From: Pseudomonadota bacterium | GTDB lineage: Bacteria; Pseudomonadota; Gammaproteobacteria; UBA5335 | DNA length: 64,000 nucleotides | Direction: 5' to 3' | NCBI GenBank assembly: GCA_002862435.1 | Contig: PKDC01000004.1 | Coordinates: 1-64,000, forward strand | Shown: positions 52,616-62,580 of the stretch, piece after piece | How the letters are laid out: every line of letters starts with the position of its first letter | Position numbering within the stretch: the first letter of the stretch is position 1 | Notes under the pieces: generated by a model | What the model was told of the DNA's origin: nothing | The model's database searches: none | What the model saw: only the letters and a program-made list of their open reading frames with translations | Made by a program: the position numbers and the translations under genes

Positions 52616-52653
52616 AAAAACAAAACGGCCCCGCGCATCGTCACGCGGGGCCG
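52616..52653 (-). terminator. Rho-independent terminator after rplU-rpmA
   Basis: On the minus strand GGCCCCGCG, an eight-base loop and CGCGGGGCC are followed by GTTTTGTTTTT. It lies in the 78 bases between rpmA and obgE, so part of the rplU-rpmA transcripts would end before obgE. Confidence 0.82.
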
Positions 52654-52679
52654 CCGGAAAACAGCGGTCTGCCGAAGGC

Positions 52680-52937
52680 TTAGTCCGCGAGAATACTGAC
52701 AAACTTGCGGTTGTTCGGGCCTTTCACCTGGAACACCACACGGCCATCGGCCTTGGCGAACAGGGTATGGTCCTTGCCACAGCCGACGTTGAGACCGGGA
52801 TGGAAGCGGGTGCCGCGCTGACGGACCAGGATATGGCCTGCCACCACTTGCTCACCGCCGAAATGCTTCACGCCGAGGCGCTTGGCGTGGGAATCGCGGC
52901 CGTTGCGGGTACTGCCGCCTGCTTTCTTATGTGCCAT
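52680..52937 (-). CDS. rpmA: 50S ribosomal protein L27
   Basis: An 85-residue ribosomal protein whose N-terminus reaches the peptidyl-transferase centre. It begins [20 protein letters not shown], continues [20 protein letters not shown], and [20 protein letters not shown]. Follows rplU by 62 bases. Confidence 0.97.
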   Translation of the reverse strand: MAHKKAGGSTRNGRDSHAKRLGVKHFGGEQVVAGHILVRQRGTRFHPGLNVGCGKDHTLFAKADGRVVFQVKGPNNRKFVSILAD

Positions 52938-52999
52938 GGGTATTCACCTGATCGCTGAAAACATTGGGTCATTCGGGACCCGCCACAGGCAAGGCGGCT

Positions 53000-53314
53000 T
53001 CAAGCGCCCTGGATCGCCGTGATCTCGAGCTCCGTGAAGAGCTGGCGATGCCCCTTGCGCCGCATGTAGTGCTTGCGGCGGCGAAATTTGACGATCTCGA
53101 CCTTGTCGCCCTTGCCATGGGCGCGCACCGTGGCGGTGACCTTGCCACCCTCCACGAAAGGGTGACCGATGGTGAGGGCTTCGCCTTCACCGACCAGCAA
53201 AACCCGGTCGAATTCTATCTGGCTGCCGGCTTCCGCGGACAACTTTTCCACGCGCAGGACTTCGCCTTCCTGCACCCGATATTGCTTGCCACCGGTATGG
53301 ATCACCGCGTACAT
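53000..53314 (-). CDS. rplU: 50S ribosomal protein L21
   Basis: A 104-residue beta-barrel ribosomal protein: [40 protein letters not shown] and [20 protein letters not shown]. First gene of the rplU-rpmA pair. Divergent from ispB across 207 bases. Confidence 0.97.
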   Translation of the reverse strand: MYAVIHTGGKQYRVQEGEVLRVEKLSAEAGSQIEFDRVLLVGEGEALTIGHPFVEGGKVTATVRAHGKGDKVEIVKFRRRKHYMRRKGHRQLFTELEITAIQGA

Positions 53315-53521
53315 TACTGACTGTCTCCACAGGGGCCGCTCGGGCCCAAGTCACAAAGAACAGCTATCTTAACGTCGCCAGTGGAGACAGGTCAAACGCC
53401 ATCGCATCCGGCCGCGCAGGCCCTCGATCCTGGCGGCGGCCCAAGCTCAGCGACCCACTCCTATCACCAGCCCGTCCCGACAGGGGACTGGACGGCAACA
53501 GCACGGCAAACGGAACGCCCC

Positions 53522-54499
53522 ATGCACGGCTCTGAGATCACGGAAATCCTTGCTCCCATCCGGGACGACATGCAGCGCATGGATGCCCTGCTCAAGCGCG
53601 CCATGAACTCGGTGGTGCCCTTGGTGGGAGAGATCAACCATCACATCATCAGCAGTGGCGGCAAGCGCCTGCGGCCCGCGGTGCTGCTGCTGGCGGCGCG
53701 GGCCTGTGGTCATGCCGGCGATGAACACCTGCGGCTGGCAGCCGCCACCGAGGCGGTGCATACCGCGACCTTGCTGCATGACGATGTGGTTGATCGTTCC
53801 CGGCTGCGGCGCGGCCGCCCCACCGCCAATCAGGTCTGGGGCAACGAGGCCAGCGTCCTGGTGGGAGACTTCATGTATTCGCGCGCCACCCAGATGATCG
53901 TGGAAAGCGAACGGCTGGACATCGTGGCTGTGCTGTCCACCGCCGCCAACGACATTGCCGAGGGCGAGGTGGTCCAGCTCAGCAATCGCCACAATCCCAG
54001 CCTGTCCGAGCAACAGTATTTCGACGTCATCCGCAACAAGACGGCGCGCCTGTTCGAGGCCAGCGCCCAGGTCGGCGCCCTCATCGCCAAGGCCCCCAAG
54101 GCCCGCGAGCGCGCGCTGGCCCGCTATGGCATCCATTTGGGCAATGCCTTTCAGCTCATCGACGACTCCCTGGATTTCACCGGCACGGTGGACGCCATCG
54201 GCAAAAATCTCGGCGATGACCTGGCCGACGGCAAGACCACCCTGCCCCTGATCCACGCCATGCGCCAGGCAAGCCCCGAGCAGGCCGAGTGTATCCGCCA
54301 GGCCATCCGCAAGGGCAGCCTGGAGCACCTGCCGGAAATCCTCGAAGCCATTGAGTCGACGGGCGCCATCGACTACACTGCGCGGCTTGCGGCTCATGAA
54401 AGCGAGCAAGCCATCGACGCCCTCTCGGCGCTGGATGACTCCGCTTTCCGCAGGTCTCTTGCCGATCTGGCGCGCTTCGCGGTGCAACGCGACCGCTAG
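53522..54499 (+). CDS. ispB: Octaprenyl/polyprenyl diphosphate synthase
   Basis: A 325-residue trans-prenyltransferase that makes the side chain of ubiquinone or menaquinone. First aspartate motif: LLHDDVVDRSRLRRGRPT; second: FQLIDDSLDFTG, GKNLGDDLADGKTTLPLIHA. The start at 53522 is chosen because the conserved sequence begins there; a longer reading to 53381 overlaps the promoter. Chain length cannot be read from the sequence. Next to rplU as in many relatives. Confidence 0.93.
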   Translation: MHGSEITEILAPIRDDMQRMDALLKRAMNSVVPLVGEINHHIISSGGKRLRPAVLLLAARACGHAGDEHLRLAAATEAVHTATLLHDDVVDRSRLRRGRPTANQVWGNEASVLVGDFMYSRATQMIVESERLDIVAVLSTAANDIAEGEVVQLSNRHNPSLSEQQYFDVIRNKTARLFEASAQVGALIAKAPKARERALARYGIHLGNAFQLIDDSLDFTGTVDAIGKNLGDDLADGKTTLPLIHAMRQASPEQAECIRQAIRKGSLEHLPEILEAIESTGAIDYTARLAAHESEQAIDALSALDDSAFRRSLADLARFAVQRDR

Positions 54500-54523
54500 C
54501 CGCCAGTCCCGCTTAAGCACCAT

Positions 54524-54600
54524 CGGGGTGTAGCTCAGCTTGGTAGAGCGCTGCTTTCGGGAAGCAGAGGTCACAGGTTCGAATCCTGTTACCCCGACCA
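54524..54600 (+). tRNA. tRNA-Pro (anticodon CGG)
   Basis: A 77-nt tRNA with encoded CCA. The acceptor stem is CGGGGTG/TACCCCG, the D-arm has GCTCAGCTTGGTAGAGC, the anticodon arm CTGCT-TTCGGGA-AGCAG gives anticodon CGG with G37, and the T-arm ends TTCGAATCC. It reads CCG codons and lies 24 bases after ispB. Confidence 0.95.
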
Positions 54601-54621
54601 CATTCTTATCGACCGCCCCAG

Positions 54622-54927
54622 CTAATCGCCGCATCCACGGTGTCGGTGGTTCTGTTCGCGTCCCGAATCCGGCACCGGATCGAGCCCGAATCCGCCCCAT
54701 GGATGACAGCGCGCCAAGCGCCGCAATGCATACCAGCCGCCCCGCCAGGGACCATGACGTTCCAGCGCTTCCAGCGCATAGGCCGAACAGGTGGGGGTGT
54801 AGCGGCAACGCGGGGCCAGCCAGGGCGATACCCCCATCTGATAGGCCCGCACCAGCGCCATGAGACCACGCGCCAGTGCGCGCGAAATCCCGCTTGATTG
54901 CCCGCCATTGCGTTTCCGCCGACCCAT
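54622..54927 (-). CDS. yidD: Membrane protein insertion efficiency factor YidD
   Basis: A 101-residue YidD. The core is [38 protein letters not shown] and [16 protein letters not shown], including the conserved cysteines. It helps membrane-protein insertion with YidC, though here it is far from rpmH-rnpA-yidC. The N-terminus is about 25 residues longer than usual from ATG 54927; a later start at the MALV codon is possible. Divergent from znuA. Confidence 0.88.
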   Translation of the reverse strand: MGRRKRNGGQSSGISRALARGLMALVRAYQMGVSPWLAPRCRYTPTCSAYALEALERHGPWRGGWYALRRLARCHPWGGFGLDPVPDSGREQNHRHRGCGD

Positions 54928-54956
54928 GACCGCCGCCCTCATTTCACCGGCAACAA

Positions 54957-54981
54957 TCGAAACGTTATACTATTTCGCAAA
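54957..54981 (+). promoter_or_regulatory. Zur-box-like promoter of znuA
   Basis: GAAACGTTATACTATTTCG (from 54959) matches ten of eleven positions of the left half of the gammaproteobacterial Zur consensus GAAATGTTATANTATAAC and part of the right half. The same bases contain TATACT (54966-54971), a good -10 box. Transcription would start about 54977-54981, at or next to the znuA ATG, so the mRNA may be leaderless or nearly so. Zur bound to zinc would block it; the zur gene is in the same operon. Confidence 0.65.
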
Positions 54982-55874
54982 TGAATGCTTCCCGACGGTC
55001 CCGCTTGCGCCCCGTGTCGCGCCTCGCCCTGCTGACGCTTTGGCTCTGCTGGAGCGGTTTGATCGCCGCCGCGCCGGCACCGGTGAAAGTGGCTGTGGGC
55101 GTGCCGGTGCTGAAAACCTTCGTGGAACGCATCGGGGGCGCGCGGGTCGAGGCACTGGTCCTTCAGGGCGGCGGTGATCCGCATGCCTTCGAACCGTCGG
55201 CGCGCCAGATCGCCAGCCTGACCGATGCGCGGCTTTATGTGCTCGCGGGCCTGCCCTTTGAAGCGGCCTGGTTGCCGCGCCTGCAGGCCGTCAATCCCAA
55301 TCTGCGGGTGTTGGACCTGCGTGAGGCGGTCACGACGCGCGCGCTGGATGATCCCTGGGCCAATGGCGCCAGCCAGACCCGGTTTCCCGATCCCCATGTC
55401 TGGACCGATCCCCAGGGCGCCTTGCCGCTGGTGGCGGCCATCGCGACCCAATTGACGATCATGGACCCGGCCGGGGAAGCGGCGTATCGCGAGGGCAGCC
55501 GCCGCCTGAGTCAGGACTTGCGCGCGCTGGAGGCGGAAATCACGCCGCTGCTCGCCCCGCTGCGAGGCCGCATCCTGCTGGTGTTCCATCCCGGATGGGG
55601 CTATCTCGCGGACCACCACGGCCTGCGCCAGATCCCCATCGAAGTGGCTGGCCGGGAACCCAGCGCCAGCCAGTTGAATCGATTGATCGCGCTCTCGCAC
55701 CAGGAACGCATCGACACCCTGTTCCTGCAGCCCGGCCACGGCGACCGCCTGGCCCGACAGCTTGCGCGCGAACTGGACCTACCCGTGGTGATCGCTGATC
55801 CCCTGGCGGCGGATTACTTCGGCAGTGTTCGCGCCCTGGTTCGTGCCCTTGCCCAACCGGCGGTGCGCCCATGA
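54981..55874 (+). CDS. znuA: Zinc ABC transporter, substrate-binding protein ZnuA
   Basis: A 297-residue periplasmic zinc-binding protein. After the signal peptide (LALLTLWLCWSGLIAAA) come GDPHAFEPSARQIASL, FPDPHVWTDP, LVFHPGWGYLADHHGL and VVIADPLAADYFGS, which hold the expected histidine ligands and the late aspartate. The histidine-rich loop of many ZnuA proteins is absent. No ribosome site is visible before the ATG; see the promoter entry. First gene of znuA-znuC-znuB-zur. Confidence 0.92.
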   Translation: MNASRRSRLRPVSRLALLTLWLCWSGLIAAAPAPVKVAVGVPVLKTFVERIGGARVEALVLQGGGDPHAFEPSARQIASLTDARLYVLAGLPFEAAWLPRLQAVNPNLRVLDLREAVTTRALDDPWANGASQTRFPDPHVWTDPQGALPLVAAIATQLTIMDPAGEAAYREGSRRLSQDLRALEAEITPLLAPLRGRILLVFHPGWGYLADHHGLRQIPIEVAGREPSASQLNRLIALSHQERIDTLFLQPGHGDRLARQLARELDLPVVIADPLAADYFGSVRALVRALAQPAVRP

Positions 55875-56620
55875 ACCCGGCGGTGCGCATCCGGGGGCTG
55901 CGCTTCGCTCATCCCGGCCAAGCTCCCGTGCTGCAAGGCCTTGATCTCGATATCGCGCCGGGGGAGTTCCTCGGCATTCTCGGTCCCAATGGCGCGGGCA
56001 AGAGCAGCCTGATCCAGTTGCTGGCCAGCATCCTTCACCCCGATGCCGGCCACATCGACATCCTGGGCCGGCCACCCCGGGAGATGCGCCACCGCATCGG
56101 CTATGTCCCCCAGCAGCCTCCACCGGTCCGGCATTTGCCCATCACCGTGTCAACCCTCGTCGGGCTGGGACGCCTGCATGGCTGGCGGCCATTGGGTTGC
56201 GCGCGGCGGGCCGACCGGGAACGCGCCCAGGCGGCGCTGGCGGAGGTGGAATTGACCGAGCTGGCGCTGCGCCTGCTGCGCGAGCTGTCTGGCGGCGAAC
56301 TGCAACGCGCTCTGCTGGCCCGCGCGCTGGCCGCCGATCCGGCGCTGTTGCTGCTGGACGAGCCGACCGCCCACATCGATCCGGCGGCGGAAAGCCGGAT
56401 TTGGACGCTGTTGCGCCGGATGACGCCGGCGCGCACGGTGGTCGTGGTCTCCCACGATCCCGCCCTGCTCGCCGCCCATGCCGATCGCATCGCCCTGCTC
56501 AACGGCACGCTGCGCGTGATCGCCCCCGACGGCCTGGATGCGCCGACCCTGCAATGGGCCTACAGCCGCCACCCCGAAATCCCGCCGCCCGCCCGCGCGC
56601 TTCGGGGAGCCGCCGGATGA
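55871..56620 (+). CDS. znuC: Zinc ABC transporter, ATP-binding protein ZnuC
   Basis: A 249-residue ATPase. Walker A GPNGAGKSSL, signature LRELSGGELQRALLARAL, Walker B LLLLDEPTAHIDP. Overlaps znuA and znuB by 4 nt each. Powers zinc import through ZnuB. Confidence 0.95.
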   Translation: MNPAVRIRGLRFAHPGQAPVLQGLDLDIAPGEFLGILGPNGAGKSSLIQLLASILHPDAGHIDILGRPPREMRHRIGYVPQQPPPVRHLPITVSTLVGLGRLHGWRPLGCARRADRERAQAALAEVELTELALRLLRELSGGELQRALLARALAADPALLLLDEPTAHIDPAAESRIWTLLRRMTPARTVVVVSHDPALLAAHADRIALLNGTLRVIAPDGLDAPTLQWAYSRHPEIPPPARALRGAAG

Positions 56621-57456
56621 CCGCCTTCCTCGACGCCCTGCTGAACCAAGCCTTCCTGCAGCGCGCCGTTGCTGCGGGACTGCTGGCGAGCCTCGGCTGC
56701 GGACTGATCGGCCCCTGGGTGCTGATCCGGCGCATGAGCCACCTGGCCGGCGGCATCGCCCACGCGGTGCTGGGCGGCATGGGCATCGCCTTTTTCCTGG
56801 GCGGCTCACCGCTGCTGGGCGCCACCCTGGCGGCCGTGGTGGTGGCCCTGCTGATCGGCTTCATTCACCTCTATTGGGAAGCGCAGGAAGATCTGCTCAC
56901 CGGCGCGCTGTGGTCGGTGGGCATGGCGGTGGGCCTGCTGTTCATCTATCGCACGCCCGGCTACGGCACCGACCTCATGAGCTATCTGTTCGGCAACATC
57001 CTGCTGGTGGGGCGTCAGGACCTGCTGTTCATGCTGCTGATCGATGGGCTGGTGCTGGCGGTCGTGGGGCTGCTGCACCGCCATTTCCTGGCCATCAGCC
57101 TGGATGAGGCTTTCGCCCGCTCGCGCGGCATTCCCGTTGCTGCGGTCTATTTGATCCTGCTGGGCCTGGTGGCGCTGACCGTGGTGCTGCTGATCCGCGT
57201 GGTGGGACTGATCCTGGTGATGGCCCTGGTGACCCTGCCCGCAGCGGCCTGCAGCCTGTTCGCCCGCTCCATCGCCGCCCTCACCCTGGGCGCCACGGCC
57301 TTGGCCATGGCCTGCACCACGCTGGGTCTGGGATTGTCCTACGCCCCCGACTGGCCCGCCGGCCCCACCATCATCCTGGTCTGCGCCGCCGCCTACGCCG
57401 TCGCGCTGGGCGTCAACGTCCTGCAGCGCCGCATCCGCGTCCCCGCCGCGAGGTAA
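56617..57456 (+). CDS. znuB: Zinc ABC transporter, permease ZnuB
   Basis: A 279-residue permease of the ABC-3 family with about eight helices. LLASLGCGLIGPWVLIRRMS near the N-terminus is the family hallmark, with GGIAHAVLGGMGIAFFLG, YLFGNILLVGRQDL and RVVGLILVMALVTLPAAAC following. Its end is 5 bases before zur. Confidence 0.95.
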   Translation: MTAFLDALLNQAFLQRAVAAGLLASLGCGLIGPWVLIRRMSHLAGGIAHAVLGGMGIAFFLGGSPLLGATLAAVVVALLIGFIHLYWEAQEDLLTGALWSVGMAVGLLFIYRTPGYGTDLMSYLFGNILLVGRQDLLFMLLIDGLVLAVVGLLHRHFLAISLDEAFARSRGIPVAAVYLILLGLVALTVVLLIRVVGLILVMALVTLPAAACSLFARSIAALTLGATALAMACTTLGLGLSYAPDWPAGPTIILVCAAAYAVALGVNVLQRRIRVPAAR

Positions 57457-57461
57457 ACCCC

Positions 57462-57983
57462 ATGTCCGCGTCCCGCATCCTTGGCACCGAGGCCAGCACC
57501 GCCCACAACCACGGCCTCTGCGTCCACCAAGCGCTGGAACAGGCCGAGCACAGCTGCCGCCAGAACGGCCTGCGACTCACGCCAATCCGGCGCCAGGTGC
57601 TGGAACTGGTGTGGGAAGGGCATCACCCCGTCAAGGCCTACGACCTGATCGATGCCCTGCGCGGTCGCGGTGTGCGGACAGGTCCGCCCACCGTCTACCG
57701 GGCGCTGGATTTCCTGCTCAAGGCCGGGCTGATCCATCGGCTAGACACCGTCAACGCCTTCATCGGCTGTGGCGCCCCCAGTCGGCCCCACGCCGGGCTG
57801 TTCTTCATCTGCCAGGGCTGCGGGGACGTGGTGGAGCTGGACGCCCCGGCCACCGCGCGCATGATCGGCGCGGAAGCCGAGAGTCTGGGATTTCAGGTGG
57901 TGCCCCAGGCGGTGGAAATCCTCGGGCGCTGCCGGCGGTGCGGCGACCTCCGGCAGCAAACCGCCCTGGACGTCAACGGCTAG
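57462..57983 (+). CDS. zur: Zinc uptake regulator Zur (Fur family)
   Basis: A 173-residue Fur-family regulator. The winged helix reads [20 protein letters not shown] and [20 protein letters not shown]. Structural zinc cysteines are CQGC (117-120) and CRRC (157-160). Being the last gene of znuACB-zur it would be autoregulated by the Zur-like box before znuA. Overlaps the convergent argG by 4 bases at the stops. Confidence 0.93.
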   Translation: MSASRILGTEASTAHNHGLCVHQALEQAEHSCRQNGLRLTPIRRQVLELVWEGHHPVKAYDLIDALRGRGVRTGPPTVYRALDFLLKAGLIHRLDTVNAFIGCGAPSRPHAGLFFICQGCGDVVELDAPATARMIGAEAESLGFQVVPQAVEILGRCRRCGDLRQQTALDVNG

Positions 57984-59197
57984 GCTTCGCCGCGTCCATT
58001 GCGGCGCGCGCCAATGGCCAGGCGCAGGCCGTTGAGGCGGATGAAGCCGGTGGCATCGGCCTGGTTGTAGGCGCCGGCATCGTCCTCGAAGGTGGCGATG
58101 CGGGCATCGAACAGGCTGTCGGCAGACTGCCGGCCGACCACGGACACATTGCCTTTGTAGAGCTTGAGCCGCACCCGACCGTTGACGCGCGCCTGGGTGG
58201 CGTCGATGGCCGCCTGCAACATGCGCCGCTCGGGGCTCCACCAATAGCCGTTGTAGATGAGGCTGGCGTAGCGCGGCATCAGCTCATCCTTCAGATGCGC
58301 CTCTTCACGGTCCAGGGTCAGGGACTCGATCGCCCGATGGGCCTTGAGCAGGATGGTGCCGCCGGGGGTTTCATAACAGCCGCGGGACTTCATGCCCACA
58401 TAGCGGTTCTCGACGATGTCGGCCCGACCCACGCCGTGGGCGCCGCCGACCTGATTGAGATAGGCAAGCGCTGTTGCGGGCGAGCAGGCATCGCCGTCGA
58501 TGGCGACCAGGTCGCCGCGCTCGAAATCCAGTTCCAGATACTGGGCCGCATCGGGCGCCGCTTCCGGGGTCACCGACCAGCGCCACATGGATTCCTCGGG
58601 CTCGGCCCAAGGATCCTCCAGAACGCCGCCCTCGTAGGAGATGTGCAGCAGATTGGCATCCGTCGAATAGGGACTCTTCTGGCCCTGACGCTCGATGGGA
58701 ATGCCGTGGCGTTCCGCATAGGCCAGCAGCGTTTCCCGGCTGGTGAGCTCCCATTCGCGCCAGGGCGCGATCACTTGCAAGGCTGGCTTGAGCGCCAGCA
58801 CCCCCAGCTCGAAACGCACCTGGTCGTTGCCCTTGCCGGTCGCGCCATGGGCCACCGCGTCGGCGCCGACTTCGGTGGCGATCTCCACCAGACGCTTGGC
58901 AATCAAGGGCCGCGCGATGGACGTGCCCAGCAGGTATTCCCCCTCATAGAGGGTGTTGGCGCGGAACATCGGGTAGACAAAATCACGCACGAATTCCTCG
59001 CGCAGATCGTCGATGAAGATTTCCTTCACGCCCAGCAGGGCGGCCTTGGCGCTTGCGGGCGCCAGCTCCTCGCCCTGGCCCAGGTCGGCGGTGAAGGTCA
59101 CCACTTCGCAGTGATAGTGCTCGCGCAGCCACTTGAGAATGACGGAGGTGTCGAGCCCCCCCGAATAGGCCAAGACCACTTTGCGAATCGTTGCCAT
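57980..59197 (-). CDS. argG: Argininosuccinate synthase
   Basis: A 405-residue enzyme joining citrulline and aspartate in arginine synthesis. The PP-loop is [17 protein letters not shown]; further blocks are [30 protein letters not shown] and FVDYGMKSR-type segment ([20 protein letters not shown]). The ATG at 59197 begins [14 protein letters not shown]; an in-frame ATG four codons earlier is possible. Confidence 0.96.
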   Translation of the reverse strand: MATIRKVVLAYSGGLDTSVILKWLREHYHCEVVTFTADLGQGEELAPASAKAALLGVKEIFIDDLREEFVRDFVYPMFRANTLYEGEYLLGTSIARPLIAKRLVEIATEVGADAVAHGATGKGNDQVRFELGVLALKPALQVIAPWREWELTSRETLLAYAERHGIPIERQGQKSPYSTDANLLHISYEGGVLEDPWAEPEESMWRWSVTPEAAPDAAQYLELDFERGDLVAIDGDACSPATALAYLNQVGGAHGVGRADIVENRYVGMKSRGCYETPGGTILLKAHRAIESLTLDREEAHLKDELMPRYASLIYNGYWWSPERRMLQAAIDATQARVNGRVRLKLYKGNVSVVGRQSADSLFDARIATFEDDAGAYNQADATGFIRLNGLRLAIGARRNGRGEA

Positions 59198-59368
59198 GTC
59201 ATCCCCCATCAATGCGCGGAAATCCCGGGTTCCGGCGTGCACCGGTTTCAGGTGCGCCATGCTAGCAAAAAGGCCAGACCGGCGCAGGGGATCCCTACCC
59301 CGGCGGGCGATGCTATCCTTGTGACATAAAAAATTCAGGGCGCCCGACCAAGGCAACAAGCGAGCACC

Positions 59369-60379
59369 ATGGCGAAAACCATACTGATCACCGGCGGGGC
59401 TGGCTACATCGGCAGCCATGTGGCGCGCCTCTTGGGCGCGCGCGGCGAGCGCCTGATCATCCTGGACGACCTGTCCACCGGCCATCTGGACAACGTCCTG
59501 CACGGCCAACTGGTGGTCGGGGACGCCGGCAACGCCGCCCTGCTGGACGACCTGCTGCACCGCCACCCCATCGATACCGTCCTGCATTTCGCCGCGCGCA
59601 CCAGCGTGCCGGAATCGGTGCGGCAGCCGCTCGATTATTACGCCGCCAACACCTGCATGACCCATACCCTGCTCGCCGCCTGCGTCCAGGCCGGGGTCAG
59701 GCATTTCATGTTCTCCTCCACCGCCGCCGTCTACGCCCTGCCGGCCCTGCACCAACCTGCCACCGAGCACAGCCCGACCGAACCCCACAATCCCTACGGC
59801 CGCTCCAAGCTCATGGCCGAATGGATGTTGCGCGACCTGAGCGCTGTCAGTCCGATGCGCCATGCCATCCTGCGCTACTTCAACGTCGCGGGCAGCGCAG
59901 CGGGCGCCGGCATCGGGCCGCGCGACCTGCAGGCCGGCCAGTTGATCAAGGTGGCCTGCGAAGCCGCCCTGGGTCGGCGTCCCGTCGTGGAAGTCTATGG
60001 CACCGACTACGACACCCCGGACGGCACCGGCATCCGCGACTACATCCATGTCGAGGACCTGGCCGAGGCCCATGTGCTGGCCCTGGACTACCTGCGTGAT
60101 GGCGGAGAATCGGTGACGCTCAACTGCGGCTATGGACAGGGCTGCAGTGTGCGCGAAGTCTTGAGCGCGGTGGGCGCGGTGAGCGGTCGGGCGGTCCCGA
60201 CGGTGGACCGTCCGCGCCGGCCCGGCGATCTCCCGCGCATGGTGGCCGATCCGTCGCGCCTGCGGCGGCTGTTGAACTGGACCCCGCGCCATGCCGATCT
60301 CGCCACCATCGTGCGCAGCACCCTGGAGTGGGAACGCGGCCTGCAACTGCCTGCCGCGCGCCTGCTTACCCGAGTCTGA
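59369..60379 (+). CDS. galE: UDP-glucose 4-epimerase
   Basis: A 336-residue extended short-chain dehydrogenase. NAD site GGAGYIG (residues 9-15), FSSTAAVYA, and the catalytic Y143-x-x-x-K147 in [28 protein letters not shown] and [15 protein letters not shown] follow. Supplies UDP-galactose or a related sugar for the polysaccharide genes on the right. Ribosome site AGCGAGC is weak; the start fits the family. Confidence 0.92.
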   Translation: MAKTILITGGAGYIGSHVARLLGARGERLIILDDLSTGHLDNVLHGQLVVGDAGNAALLDDLLHRHPIDTVLHFAARTSVPESVRQPLDYYAANTCMTHTLLAACVQAGVRHFMFSSTAAVYALPALHQPATEHSPTEPHNPYGRSKLMAEWMLRDLSAVSPMRHAILRYFNVAGSAAGAGIGPRDLQAGQLIKVACEAALGRRPVVEVYGTDYDTPDGTGIRDYIHVEDLAEAHVLALDYLRDGGESVTLNCGYGQGCSVREVLSAVGAVSGRAVPTVDRPRRPGDLPRMVADPSRLRRLLNWTPRHADLATIVRSTLEWERGLQLPAARLLTRV

Positions 60380-60437
60380 TAAAGACCGGCTTGCGCCATT
60401 GGACCCGGGTGATACGCAACGGCGCACCCGCCTCCGC

Positions 60438-61580
60438 TCAGCCGCCCGTCTCCGCGTAGACGGCCAAGGTCTGGGCGATGACGTGAGCCTCGCTGAATTC
60501 CGCCAGCACCCGCGCCCGGCCCGCAGCGCCAAAGCGCCGGCAGCGTTCGGGGTCACTCAGCAATTGCCGCAAGGCATCGGCGAGAGCGGGCGCATCGCGG
60601 GGCGGCACCAGCAAGCCATTGACACCTGCCTGCACGATCTCCCGGCAGCCGGGCCGATCGGCGGTGATCAGGGCGCAGCCACAGGCGGCCGCCTCGATGA
60701 GGATGCGCGGCACCCCTTCGCCGTAGGCCGTGGGCAGACAGACGATGTCGGTAGCGGCGAGAATTTCCGGCATATCCTCGCGGAAGCCCCACCACTGCAC
60801 CGCGCCTTCCGCATGCCAGGCCGCGAGCTCCTGTTCAGAGTGGCTGTCCGGATTGCCGGGATCTGGCAGCCCCAGCAGCACGAAGTCCGCCGCCACCCCC
60901 TCCGCGGCCAGTTGCCGGGCCGCCGCGACGTATTCCGCCACGCCCTTGTCACGCAGCATGCGCGAGGCGAACACCACCCGCGCTCGACCGGCCGCGGGGC
61001 GCGGCAGTGGCCGGTAGCGCGCTGGGTCCACGCCGGATCCAAGGATCACATGGGTTTTCCAGCCATCCACCCAGCCTTGACCAACAAAGAAATCCCGATC
61101 ATCGGGGTTCTGGAAAATGACCCGCGCGTTTGCCCCGCCCAGAGCCAGGTGGTAGGCCAGCCCGACTCCCGCCCGCAGGATTGCCCCCCGGACACCACCT
61201 GCCGTGGTGAAGACATAGCCCCGTCCGGGCACCGTCGCCACCCGCGGTCCCGCACCCAGCAGCCGCGCCACCAGCGCGCCATAGAGCACCGGCTTGATGG
61301 TCACCAGATGAATGAGATCCGGGCGTATCTCGCGATACAAGCGAGCCAGCCGCAGCAGGCTCTGGAGCTCCTGCCAGGGCGCCATGCCGCGGCGGCTCAG
61401 GGGCAAGGGATGGAAGCCGATGCCCTGTGCCGAAAGTCTCGCCCGACTTGCCTCATCGGGCTCGGGTGCCGCCAGATGTACCGTCCAGCCGGCGGCTTGC
61501 GCGGCCTCGGCGACCGGGAGACGATGGGACAGAAAATAGGGTACGGCATTGTGCACGTAGAGCAGCCTGCGCCCCATCAT
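60438..61580 (-). CDS. Glycosyltransferase family 4
   Basis: A 380-residue GT4 (GT-B fold). N-terminal [20 protein letters not shown] resembles PglA-like enzymes that add N-acetylhexosamines to undecaprenyl carriers. The donor site has [40 protein letters not shown] with the E-x7-E pair, then [17 protein letters not shown]. It is on the opposite strand to its neighbours. Acceptor and donor are not certain. Confidence 0.87.
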   Translation of the reverse strand: MMGRRLLYVHNAVPYFLSHRLPVAEAAQAAGWTVHLAAPEPDEASRARLSAQGIGFHPLPLSRRGMAPWQELQSLLRLARLYREIRPDLIHLVTIKPVLYGALVARLLGAGPRVATVPGRGYVFTTAGGVRGAILRAGVGLAYHLALGGANARVIFQNPDDRDFFVGQGWVDGWKTHVILGSGVDPARYRPLPRPAAGRARVVFASRMLRDKGVAEYVAAARQLAAEGVAADFVLLGLPDPGNPDSHSEQELAAWHAEGAVQWWGFREDMPEILAATDIVCLPTAYGEGVPRILIEAAACGCALITADRPGCREIVQAGVNGLLVPPRDAPALADALRQLLSDPERCRRFGAAGRARVLAEFSEAHVIAQTLAVYAETGG

Positions 61581-61668
61581 CGTTTCCTCCTTGCGAAAGC
61601 GGGCATTCTAAGCCAGCCGGTGGCCCCGGCGGCGGGGTAAGATAGCCGTTTTGGCCCAGGACTCCTCC

Positions 61669-62580
61669 GTGTCACCGCGCGTCAGCGTCATCCTCCCCAC
61701 CCATAACCGCGCGCCCGTGCTGGCGCGGTCGATCCGCAGTGTGCTGGCGCAAAGCGCGTCGGACCTGGAATTGATCGTGGTGGACGACGCCTCCACCGAC
61801 GCCACCGCCGAGGTATTGGCCAGCTTCGACGACCCGCGCCTGCGCCGGCTGCGCCACGACACCCGCCAGGGCGCCGCGGCGGCGCGCAACACCGGGCTCA
61901 GCGCCGCCCGGGCGGAATGGGTCGCCTTCCAGGACAGCGATGACGAATGGCTGCTGGACAAGCTCGAACGCCAAGGGGCGCTGCTTGCGGCCGATTCGGC
62001 CCTGGGCGCGGTCTATTGCGCGTTTGTGCGCGTGGCGGGCGATCAGGTGGTGCGGACCCCCGCCGCACGGGTATGCCGGCGCGCGGGCTGGTTGCACGCG
62101 GAGATCCTGCGCGACAGCTTCATCAGCACCCAGACCCTGCTGGTGCGCCGGGACGTACTCGATGCCGTGGGCGGATTCGATGCCGCGCTGCCGCGCTTCC
62201 AGGACTGGGAGCTGATGATGCGCCTGAGCCGCCACCACGCCATCGGTTGCGTGGACGAGCCGCTGGTGATGGTGCACACCCTGCCCGATGCCATCACCCA
62301 CGACGCCCCTGCCCGCCTGCGCGCGCGGCAGCGCATCGTCGAGCGCCATGCCGTTTGGCTGGCCGCGCAGCCGCGCACCCTGGCCGAACACCGCTACGCC
62401 GTCGGTCACCTGAACGCCCTGGCGGGCGACATGCGCGCGGCGCGGCGCTGGCTGCGCCAGGCCGTCGCGGCGGACCGCTCGTTGCTCAAGGGCTGGGCGG
62501 CACTGGGACTGACCGTCCTGGGGCCGCGCGGCTACCGGCGCGCCACGACGCTGCGCGCCGGCCTGCGCGGTCGCTCCTGA
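61669..62580 (+). CDS. Glycosyltransferase family 2
   Basis: A 303-residue GT2 (GT-A fold). VSVILPTHNRAPVLARSIRS, LIVVDDASTDATAEVLASF and WVAFQDSDDEWL carry the nucleotide and metal residues. C-terminal part helical, with RHAVWLAAQPRTLAEHRYAV. The GTG at 61669 has AGGA seven bases upstream; a TTG at 61651 is the alternative. Its stop touches the next ATG (TGATG). Confidence 0.87.
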   Translation: MSPRVSVILPTHNRAPVLARSIRSVLAQSASDLELIVVDDASTDATAEVLASFDDPRLRRLRHDTRQGAAAARNTGLSAARAEWVAFQDSDDEWLLDKLERQGALLAADSALGAVYCAFVRVAGDQVVRTPAARVCRRAGWLHAEILRDSFISTQTLLVRRDVLDAVGGFDAALPRFQDWELMMRLSRHHAIGCVDEPLVMVHTLPDAITHDAPARLRARQRIVERHAVWLAAQPRTLAEHRYAVGHLNALAGDMRAARRWLRQAVAADRSLLKGWAALGLTVLGPRGYRRATTLRAGLRGRS

